From Wuchereria bancrofti (lineage: Eukaryota; Nematoda; Chromadorea; Rhabditida; Onchocercidae): DNA of 64,000 nucleotides. Below are positions 1-12,000 of the stretch, in pieces. The stretch spans positions 4,510,399-4,574,398 of the forward strand of contig SSBO01000001.1 in the NCBI GenBank assembly GCA_005281725.1, read 5' to 3'. Made by a program: the position numbers and the translations under genes. The notes beneath the pieces are model-generated. The model saw only the letters and a program-made list of their open reading frames with translations. It had not been told where the DNA came from and ran no database searches. The stretch's first letter is position 1. Each line of letters begins with the position of its first letter.

Positions 1-3000
1 TATTTGTTCTTACTTAACTTACTGGTGGCAACTTGGCCCCGACAGCACTAATCGAGCGACGTAAGATCTATTCAACTTGTATTCGATGTTCAAAAGCTAC
101 ATTTCTATCAAATATTATTCTCATGATAGAAGTCATTTTCTGAAATTGAGTGATATGTTGCTTTCTTATTAGGTCCAAAATCAGCTCGGCAGAACTTCCT
201 TGCATCAATATATTAATTCCATTTTCTTCAGTATTTCTGTAGTGATTCAGTGATGCTTCATGCAGAAATATAACTTTGAAATTTTAATTTCCAATATTTA
301 GAGTCGAACGGATCATCTCATTTATTAATTTCCAGTTACATTTTATCGGTAAACCCTTAGCTTTTTTTCCACAGAACCTTTGATTTTAGTGTTCCAGTCA
401 CGGATGTTGGTAATGAACATATCAATCGAATTTTCCGTGCACTTCTCCAGATGATTCATAATCACATTGGTGTAGAAAATGCTTCCTGGCTTTGTCGGAT
501 TAATTTTTTCTCCGTTCAAATTATACCATACGTGAGCTGCGATGCAGTGAAGGATTATATGCTTCCAGTTGCAGAACGCCTAAGGCGCTTGGCGGAAAAA
601 GCATACAGAGAAGAAGAACATATGCGTACTCATCCTGATGATGCTGATGAAGGCACCGTTGCTGAGGTAACAGTAAAATGGTTTTTTCCAAATATATTTT
701 GTCCCAAAGAAAAGATGTAATGTTGTAAATTAAGAGTATAAGTGTTATAAAGGATTAAAGACAATAATTGCAACACGCATTGCACAGTGTGTCGCGATGG
801 AATGCATGTTGCATGCATTTGATAATTGATAATAGATCAAGTCGCTTTTATTTCAATGCTGTATTCTTAATTACGCCCAGTAGCTTTCAGGATAACGCTC
901 ATCTCGTACGGGACGTATACGCCTACTTTCCAATTTTAATGAAATATACAGATTTGCATCGGGCACAGTGGCTAAAATCACCGTCTTGGGAAACAGATGG
1001 TGTTTACGAGAATGTTGCTATAATTTTCAAAGTTAGTGTAATTTTAAAGTCTTTGAAGCATTTGAAGTATGGTATTTTCTTTTAAAGAAAAAAAGCATGT
1101 TCAAACTACCAAATTGATTTATGGTCGAACTTAGAACGATCAGCTTAATACTTATTTAACAATAACTATGGTCACTGTCTGGTTACGAGTGGTAACAAAA
1201 ATTGATGCAAAAATCTTTCCGTTTTTGTAACGTATGTATTCTAGATCTGGTCTCTTTCACAGCACTTTAAGCGTGAAGAATTAAATTTTATGGCTCAATA
1301 TGAGGATGAATCGGTAGCTGGTGGTACTGGTGAAATGAAAACTGGAAAAGCTGCTATTGCGGAACGTAAAAAGAAGCGACGTGAAGGACAGGTACTAAAA
1401 TGGATTGTGAGAAAAGTATTGAGATTTGTGTACATTTTGATTTGTTTTAGATTGGATTAGAACAAAGCTATGAATTTATTTAGATGCGCAAAGACAAGCA
1501 TGCAGGTTCGATCGTGATAGCTTGTTTGAAGCGATTATTGCCCGTTGGTTTAAATGTATTCGGTGGTCGTGAGTTGGACATAGTGCAACAGGCGAAAGAA
1601 AAGTTCTTGGCCAAAGAACCGGAAGATAAAATACGTGAACTTGTTCGTTCTCTTCTTGACATACCAGCTAAGGTTTGTTTTTAGATAGTTAATTAAGACT
1701 GTGAATCATGATGCGATGAGTAATAAAAATAACTGAAATGTTCTAAATGTTAATTCTGTAATGTCAGATAGGGCAAACTCATGTTTGAAATTTGAATTAG
1801 ACGATTTTTCGAACTCAACGGCATTTCAGACGGATCCGACAGATAAGAATGCTTGGCAATTAAATCTTTATCGCAAAATCGGAAAATCCCAAATGCGGAA
1901 TAAGGATGTAATGACGCTCGATGGAATAGTCGATAAAATAACAAGTATGGGTCAGGTGGTCGCTATTCTACACGTTGTAAGTTATTTTCGCTTCATTTAT
2001 GAATTAACAGGACATGTATTTAATTAACGAATTTCAATAAATTAGTGCAATTTTCGAAACATTTAACTGAGGCACTTTTTTGCTTGCATTTAGGACAGAT
2101 TACAATGCCGGTGTAATATAACCTTTATACAGTAAGAGCAAAAGTGATGCAGATAACATTACTCAGTAAAATTTACCTGAGGTCACAATCAAATGACTGT
2201 GAGATCAATTCCTAGAATTTTTCATTATTGAGGCGACATAACAATTTGTTTTCCATAATTTTGCATAACCTCGCTGCCATATTACAGTAAGCTAAGTCGG
2301 GAGTGGATAATAATAGTGGTCAGTCACTTATTCTTAACCTGTTCCTTCTCTTACTTTCTTTTCTTTTCCTTGCTCAAGCCTGAAAACTTTAAAGTTATAG
2401 CCTGCATAGCTTACTTCTCAAGTTAAGACCAAGAGAAATTCACAAAAAAAGAATTCGTGTGAATTTCTTGGTTGTGAATATCAGCATCACTTATGCTTCT
2501 CTACGTTAGTATATAGAGCATAAATGGCACGATAGTTCTAACATCACATATTTCATTCAGTTGTTTGATCTTGTTACAAATTATCAGTTCACTTTAACTG
2601 GAAATGAAAATATTATCTTCAACTTATCATTATGAAGTCCGCCGAAAAGTTATAGATGTATTGCTTGTACTAAACGTTATGCCATTGTTGTTTCTTGATA
2701 AAATTTTTTACTTTATCATAAGGGAAGTGATCCCCTAAACCATTGCAAAACTAACTCATCACTAAATACTTTTAAAAAGTAGTTTCTAAATTTACGTATC
2801 TCAGATTTCCAATTTCTTTATTACAAATTATTAGCCTTTCGTCTATCTTTTTATAAAAATTTGGAACACTCTCAGATGACCACTACACATCTTTTATGCC
2901 GAATTATTTGCTATTAATACAAATTTTTACTCTTTTCTATTTTTTAGCCCTCTCTTTCCGTACAAGGAAAAATCAATGAAAATCTTGACTATCCATGCGT

Positions 3001-6000
3001 CAAATATGTTTGCATATGAATGAAAACACGGAAATTGTTGATCAAATTCTGATCTCACTTCAAAAACAATTGCACTAAGGAAGTGAGATTAATAGCTATT
3101 TTGCATTTATGTGATAAACAGAATGCTCAGTGAATAATTCAGCTATCAAGGAATGGAAGTAATCTGCTTTTAACATATGTCGTAGCTATATTTATAAAAT
3201 CAGAAAAATTATGATGTAGGTGCTTTCCTTGCCCAATCGGTTTGATGCAATACATTTCAATGGATAGACGATAAGAGGTCTCAGATTGATGGTCCTTTCC
3301 TGTTTGCCTTTTATTAAAATCTTATAATAGTTAGCTTTTCTTTTCTAAGCTCTAACAATCGCATGAACGTTTTTAGATCAAAATTTTCTGGTTCCTTTCC
3401 AATTTCTTTGATGCTTTTGAATTAATTGAGCTGCTGTGCTTTTTTTGCTCCTTTCTCTCTCTCAAAAAAAAAAAAAACTTCCGACAACTTCAACAAAATT
3501 CTTCATCGACTTGTTGACATCGGAAAGCTTTTTAAAAGCTTCAACAGAATCAAGAGGGAAATGTTAATCAATCTGTGACTTATTCGTAATCTCGTAGAAT
3601 TATTTTATTTTTAGAAAAAAATAAAGTGAAATTTCAGCTTCTCGTTTTCACGAGTAAATGTCTCTATTTAAGAAACAGAACTGATGAAGAATTTACAAGG
3701 AACGATTACAGAGTGTGTGTGTGCGTGTGTGTGTGTGTGTGTGAGAGAGGGAGAAGGATATATGATGGATCATTTGAGTTCTTGAAGGACAAATCACTGA
3801 ATACGGTCTCATAAGACATTTAGTTTTCGAATGATTGTTCGCTTTCAGGTTTTCAGCATTAATGAAGAATCAAAGTTGCTTCTCATTGCTCTTTTCTCCC
3901 TCCACTGAGATCTTTATCGCTACTCCTAGTCCTACTAGATAGCATATGTTTATTTTAGACAGAACATCCACAAGGCTCGATGGTTAACGCTTGGAAGACA
4001 ATGTTATCCAGTCAACGGAAAAGAGCTGTCGTTGCTTGCTTCAGAATGATTCCACTCTATGGAATTCCGAGGTATCATATCACTAATGCTATCCTTGAAC
4101 AAATCAGTCGAATTTTCCTCTTTTCACTCAATCCTCCAATAATATAAACAACTCTGTAATTTTCTTTGTTTTCACGACTATTTCTCTGAAAACTTCGCTG
4201 CGCAGCTTTTATCAATATCTCAACTAACTAATGAAGATGCCCAGTAAATATTTGATTACTGATTGCGCTTTGTGTTAAAAAGTACGCATTTTTTTTCCAC
4301 ATTGAACTATCGTTGAGTAGCAACAACTGAAACTTATGTATACTTTTGAGTGTTTAAACTCAAATTCACTTTCCACATTTTCACTCTGTTCTTCATTAAC
4401 TTATTTCAAAAGTTCTAATTTGAACTTTAAGCTACCTATCAACCTCTGTTGCATGATGCATGAAACACAATTTGAAGTAACAAAAATTTTCGTATTGCTT
4501 TCATCGATCGATGTCATATTTGAATTACAAGAAAGAAATTCAAAGTAGTGACATTGGTTCTAGCTTTTCATACCTATTTGCTGATTGTCAAATTGGCATC
4601 GTGGAATTATTCCAAAATAAGTTTTGAATGCATGGGTATTTGTGTTTCCATCTGATTTTAATTATACTTTTATAAGAATTGTTTTTCGTTTTTCAACAGC
4701 GGCATCAGTACAGAATTTTAGTATTGCTTTAAATTTTCAAATAATGAGTGAAATTAAAAATAACAGTGCGTTTTATCAGCGGTTGATATTTTTTGTGAAA
4801 AGTAAGCAAAATTAGCTTTTTTCACTTTATCTGTAGCCATGCGATAGTTGATTTGTACGTTAATTGGAATCGCAATTTTTTACGCTGTGCTCAATATGTC
4901 GTTGTTTTACCACAGGCAACCAGTAAGTTTAAAAAGGAAAGTCGATGGAAACGTGTCCTAACATTGCAACGAAAACGTATGGCTATCAGTTTGATAACGG
5001 CAAGTCATCTCTATCGAGTTGAAATGTAAGCGTTGCTTTTTCAGTGATACATAAATAATCAGGATAGGAATGCTTCAACAACAAATAACAAGTAATTGTT
5101 ACTTTCTTGAAATATTCTGAATGTGCTTCTTCACTTCCAATTACCACTTAGATTAATCCACCAAAAAGCGATTATTTTTGTATTTCACTCTTGTTTTCCC
5201 TTTTTCTCCAGAAAATTTCTAAATGAAAACTTAGTTCTCAAATTTTTGAAAATATGTAGCTAATAGTGCTGTTAATAAGCAATTACTGAGCAATAGAATT
5301 GTTCTTGTCACGTTTAATATTTGCCACTGGCCTAAAGTTGCTTTAAATAAATATGCTGCGCATAAAACTCGAAAAAAGCTGCACAACATTAACTTTCAAG
5401 TGATGAAAATGCAATGAAAATTTCGAAACGAGTTGATTTTCTTGTCATGGAGTGATATTTTGAAACTTCTTTGACATTTTTGTTCTTTCGTCTTCATTTT
5501 TTGTTGAGCATCATAATAAAAATAGAATTATGTTGTCCAATTTAATCGTTACTCATTTGTCTACAATATTAGTTTTGCTTACTTATTTGTTTGTTTGTGT
5601 TTGCTTCCCTCTGTATTTATTTTCCCATGGACACTTTGTTTGCTTTTGGAGTCTTAACCTCAAACTTGTCCAAACATCCTAAAAAAAGTTGAAAATTCTA
5701 TAAAAAATAATAGTCCCAGAATGATCTTATGATCCATTTGAAATAAGCAGATCATCATATCATATCTGCTGCTATATATTTATTTACACTATTACATTTG
5801 ATTCTCAAAAGCGCATGAACTAAAAAACCGATTTGTAGTGTTCGTTACACGGCAATTTCTAACATTTCTGCTTTTTTTATTGAGTTATTTTTTGAAAATT
5901 TTGCTTTTTGTTTATATGTGTAACGAACACGAGCAGGATTTTCTTCCGATGTGAAATTTTCGTTGGTGTTTGCTAAATGAGAAGTTGAGTTACGCTTAGA

Positions 6001-9000
6001 TTTCTGCTACAAGCATGATGTCATTTGTTTCAATTTTCAAATAAAATATGCAGTTAACTTGTCAACCTTAGGTTTCCTATGTTCTCTTGAAAACTTTACT
6101 TAATTTACTTTATTTGAATCAATTTATTTCGTTTTAATCATTTGAAAATTTTCAAAAATGTCAAAACACTTGGAATTTATGTCTATGCTGTGTTAAAATT
6201 TGAAACTTTCCAGACATCGAGCTATCAATTTCTTCCTGCCGGCCTTTAATAAACTTTGGCTGGAAGATGAAGATGTTGGACAAGATGCATTGATCAAGGA
6301 GCTTACAGTTAGTAACCTTAGTAATTTTAATTTTTGTAATACTAAAATCATTAAATATTCGAACTAAGTAACTGGATCCGGTAATATTGTAGGCACCACA
6401 AGACTATCAGAGCTTTCTTCCAGGTGATGCATCGATATATTAAAAGGTTCAAATTGCTAGCTCAAAATTCCGCTTCTAATTTCATTAGATTGTTAGCGTT
6501 TCAGACCATCTAACTGCTGTTACTGTATACCGATATCTTTTCAACTTTTCTGAAATTTCTGGAATAGCTCCGACTGTAGTTCAGTGCTATGTACTGATCA
6601 TTATTCCCACTCCAATAAATTTTTACTTCTATAAGATAAAGCGAGTAAACAGAAAAATGAATTCAATAAAGTGATTTTATCTTAAAGAAATTAAATTGGT
6701 TGTAGTTAGAAGATGAAAAACAAGAACAAGCACACAGTAAACCTGGAGATGAGGACGTGTTAAGTGACGAAAAAGACGAAAAGTTCGTTATTTGCATTGG
6801 CAGATTAGTTCCTTTCCATTTTTTATTACTTGGCGGATAATATGTCTTTTATAAAACTTCTAATGTGAATAAATCCTAAAAGTAACTTTGAGGATAAAAA
6901 TTTCTTTGAAAATATGAGGTTCAATCAAAGGAACTATCTTAAAATTGGTAAATTATAGTCATTACACATGCTGTTTAATTTTCAAACTAAGTCTAATTCT
7001 AGGCCTCAAGCTCTTCCAGACCCACTGAAACAACTAATTCAGTGCTTCCAACGTGCAGCAACAAGTGAGCAGAGTCAAACGATCTCCATTGCTAATGATT
7101 CACTGTTTGTGAATTTTGCTCAAGTGATGTCGAAATCGATACACATTGAAGATGAGGATGAAGGCGATGACGAAGGAGAGCTTGATCAGGCGGTTAGTTT
7201 TGAGGCATCCATGGTTGTTTAGCAGTACTGTACTGATTGCAGCAGATTTGTATTTTGAATAAGGTTATCAGGATCTGATAAGGTTAAGCATTTTTGTGAG
7301 AAGTAAGTTTATTTGCCATTATAAGTGGATTTCTGTGTTTCAGCAAAAAGAAGAAATATCGCAAGCGCTTCGTGCAGAACAAGCAGTTCTGGCAGATCGT
7401 GGGGCAGCAATAATGTGCCTCATGTACCTGTCTGCTAGTAACGGTGAACCAAGTGATATGGTGGCAGAAGCCCTGCAACTAGGCATTCATCTTCTCAATG
7501 GCGGAAATAGCAAAATTCAAGAGGTTCCATCGTTAATGTTTTAAATTATTTTGGGGACATAAATATAAATTGGAGGAACTAACCAAACATTATCACAAGT
7601 ATTATGTAAAATTGGAATGTACGGTATCTATGTATCTTTTAGGGAAATTGTGCCTTTTAAGAGAGTAGTATGACTTGAACTGCTGAGTCCATGTGTGTTC
7701 AACTAAGATTAGTGAAGTAAGATACTAACCACATGTTTTCACTACTAATTCATTCAGTTCAAATTGTAACCAATGCGCAAACTGATCTGAAACTAGAATT
7801 AGGTATACATATTTAAAGGAAGATAGTCATTATTCAAGTATTAGCTGAGCAATAATTAAGACTAAATAAAACTACAAAATATGATAGTTTTTTTTTTGCT
7901 ATAAAAATAAAAGCTTCAGTTGTACTATTCTTTAGAATCGTTACAGATGTTGATCGATTACCTGCAACTGAAAAAGGATGTCCGCTTCTTCATTTCATTA
8001 GCCGGTTTGATGAATAAGTGTAGTGTGCTGAATCTTGAAATGTACGAACGACAAATCAAGGTTTACTCTTCCCTACCCTATGAATTATTTCCTGTTTCCT
8101 GAAATTTTTGATCTTATTTTTAAAAACGATTTCAATTGCAGGCTGAGGGACTTGGTATGGGTGCTGAATTAGCTGCTGCTGCTAATCAAAATCTAAATGA
8201 TTCTGAATTTACATGTAGTCTTTTCCGATTCCTGCAGCTAACCTGTGAAGGACATAATTTAGGTTTTTGAATTAATCGTTTCATCTGCTTGCATTAGTTA
8301 CTTAATTTTTGAACTAAATAAATGAAATGAATAAAAAACTGAGCCAATGAAGGTATTATTAATTAAGAGTGATGTAATCAATCTACATCTCTCCTCATAT
8401 GTCCACAAATTGTTACTCATAGTTTGGTTATGTTCTTGAACTGTTAAATAAACTTTGCATTTGCAGAATAGTCCAGTTATTGTTTCAAAATTTATTCCTT
8501 CAGAATTCCAAAATTATCTTCGAGCTCAACCTGGACATACGACAAGTGTAAATCTGATCAACTGTACTGTTGATTATTTGCTAAGGTTGCAAGAATCAGT
8601 GATGGACTTCTATTGGCACTATTCAAGCAAGGATGTAATTGATGAGAGTGGAAAGGAGTATTTCTTGAGGGCTATTCATATATGCAGTCAGGTATTCAAC
8701 ACACTTACAGAAAGTATACAGGTATGTAATTTCTATTTCTTCCATTTTTTTCCTTTTTTGTAGGGAGAATCAGAGAAATTGTTCATATTAAATATTAACT
8801 AGAGATTTATAATTAAGAAGTGTGTGGATCTGTATATGACAAGATCTGTACATAGCAAGATATACATTGCATGATTTGATGGAACTCGAAAAGAAGTAGA
8901 AATGATAAATGAATTTTAGGGTCCCTGTACTGGAAATCAGATGACACTTGCAAACTCTCGTTTGTGGGATGCTATCAACGGATTCTTCTTTCTCTTTGCG

Positions 9001-12000
9001 CATATGATGGAAAAATTGTACAAAAATAGCACGCAATTGGAATTATTAAGAGAATTTTTAAATCTACAGAAGGATATGATTGTATTGATGTTATCTATGC
9101 TTGAGGGTATATTTCTTTTAATTTAAAAGATTAATAAAATGTTGATGCAAAAAAATAGTGCCTATTAGAATGTTGTTTAATTGTTGTAGAAGGTTAAAAT
9201 TCAAACATGAAGTCTTTGTGGAAAATGGAAAGAAGAAAAATTTGCAATATGAAGCAAATAGAATGTTATTCCAGTTTAAAAATTTTTTCGAAGTCAGTAA
9301 TATTGATTTTGAAATTTCTAGGAAATGTACTTAATGGATCTATTGGTAAACAGATGGTCGATGCATTAGTTGAAAGTGAGCAGAATGTAGAAATGATATT
9401 AAAGTTTTCGGATATGTTCTTGAAGTTGAAAGATTTAACAACGTCACAAGCATTCCAAGATTTCGATACAAACCGTGATGGCTGGATATCACCTAAAGAA
9501 TTTCAGCGCGCTATGGAAAGTCAGAAAATGTACTCCGTGTAAGTTTCAAAATATTAAAGAAGGTCCAGTTGTTTAAAATCAAGAGCATGTCTTATTCTTA
9601 TAGTGTTGAAAGCAATTCATTTCTCAGCTCTTGAAATGATTCAAAATATCTCTCAGTAAGGAAAAAACGAATGTTCTGTAGAATACTTTTTTTAATTTTT
9701 TATTTTGTAAGATCAGAAATTTTTGGATAAAACTGGATTCATTGACAAACTGAATGGATAGTGCTATGAGATGAATTTGGCACTGAAAAGTAATTGCTGG
9801 TTATCCAAAAGTTCGGTTTTCTTTATCCGTTGACTAATTAATCGACTAATTTGCCATTGTATTTCAAATCATTCGATTTTATTTCAGTGAGGAAATAACA
9901 TATCTAATGATGTGTACAGATGTGAATAATGACGGTAAAGTAGATTACATGGAATTCACAGAACGTTTCCACAATCCTGCCCGAGATATCGGTTTGTAAT
10001 ATCCAATTGCATTATATTTAGTTAAATATCTCTTCAGATTACTAATAGAAGTTGTTGCTCATTGTTGCTCAGTTAGCTTATACTGAAATTTCGACAAATA
10101 CAAAAGTATCAATATCAAAACAACTAACTATTAATATCAATGAACTGATGAACTTTCATATCTTTTGTTTTTGATTTTTTACAATGTCTTCATAATTCTG
10201 TCAGAACTAAAATACTTGAGGGACCAGGTGCTTGAGGAAGAGGACTTCAAAGAAATTTGAGAATCAAAATACCGAAGAACGGAAACTATTCCAAACATTA
10301 GACCGAAACTTAATAACTTTACAAAATAACTAGGTTTCAACGTAGCTGTACTTCTTACGAATCTCAAAGAGCATATCACAAATGATCCACGCCTGGAAAA
10401 AATAATCAAACAAGCGAGCAGTTTGTTGGAGTATTTCGATCCTTATTTGGGTCGAATTGAGATAATGGGCTCCAGCAAGAAAGTAGAGAAAATCTATTTT
10501 GAGATTCAAGAATCATGGTTAGAACAATGGAGCAAGCAACAAATTAGGCCAGTTTTTTAATTAAATAATAGATTTTTTAAAGAATTTCAGTTTTGGTTGG
10601 TGAAAAAATCACGGAAAATTTTATTGGTTGGCATTTGATTAATATTCATACTGCCAAAAGCGGAACTGAAATAAAAGCTTTTCAAATTTCAAAAATATAA
10701 GCAAATGTAACTCGATGATTGTTTGCAGAGATTCCAAGAATTCTTTCCTTTTCAACGTGCTTCAAGATGATGGTGGAGATCAAGGAAAACTGGAGGCATT
10801 TATTAATTTTTGTGAAGATACTATTTTTGAGGTTTCTTTTATGCAAGTCGATTTTTTCTTCTTTTTGCAGTGACTCTTGTAGTTTGGTTTTCAAAGTGTG
10901 TTAAGCTCAGAACTTATTCAATATCCTGAAAAGTTTCTGTTCGATAGGTTATAGCAGTAAGGAATAAAATTTAGATGCAACATGCAGCAGAAATCAGTGC
11001 TGGTGATATAGCGGATTCAAAAATTGAACGAGCAAAGAAACAGCGTGATTATTTCCTACAGCAAACTTCAGCTGGCGCGTAAGCAATTTAATCTCCTCAA
11101 AATCTAATTTACTTTACTTCATATCGGCGTTTTTCTAACATTTTTGAGATCCTCGTTTTTTTTTTTCTTTAACTTCATCATTAACTATGATTAGAGAACT
11201 AAAGGTTGGATGTAAACTTCTATTGACTAAAATAATCGTATTTCGAAAAAATAATCGTATCCTCGTTTTTCTTTTCTTTAACTTTATCATTAACTATGAT
11301 TGAAACTTATATTACTTTTTTTTCTTCATTTCTAGACAAATTTCGGCAACCTTCAAAACTGGATTCACGTACGGCGTCAATGCAGCAAATGCTCTAAAGC
11401 CTGCAAATGTAAAAAAAATATTTAACACAGCTAATGCTACTCTCAGGTGATTCATTTGCATTTCCGTAAATGCCCATTCTGGAAAATCTTTTTTTAAAAA
11501 AAATGATCTTTCCAAGTTTGAATGGCAGTACAAAAGTTTAGATAACCTGTCATACAAAGGCACCAAGGCATTAAAAATCAGTTATAATGACTTGAAGTGT
11601 CAACAAGTATCATAAAATATATTATAAATCACTACTCTGAACTTTCATGTGGAAATTCTAGGTCAATGACATGGACTCAGCTAATATTTGCAATTATCAC
11701 TTTATCAACAAAAGTTTCCGTGAAAGTAACAGTGTTCATTTATCTGGTCATCTGTACCTTGTTACGATTTGGTTATTATTTGATGATGCCGGATCGTGAT
11801 GAATTGGAGGTAGAACAACCTGCATTAACAATGCCTGAAAGGTTGTTACTTGTATATGAAATTTTCTTCTGGATCAATTGATAAAAGGAAATCAAAAGAC
11901 TGTCTTAACATTTGATTCAGTCATTTATCTCTCTGCTCTATTAATACATACTTGTAGTGTCGGCATGCAGCATACTTCTCCAGTTTGGCCATCCCTTCAA

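Noticed and set aside
1761..1829. In-frame extension of the RyR exon upstream of 1830
   Set aside because: No acceptor upstream of 1830 gives the phase-0 entry required by the exon ending at 1672. The CAG at 1827-1829 does, and it restores the family alignment ([16 protein letters not shown]).
4336..4815. Two open frames in the intron between RyR exons A and B, considered as a third alternative exon
   Set aside because: They lack the Trp/QRKR pattern and splice sites with phase 0 in and 2 out.
10201..10257. Exon-like segment after a TCTGTCAG in the RyR intron before 10334
   Set aside because: Its exit phase does not fit the following exon, and it runs into a stop.
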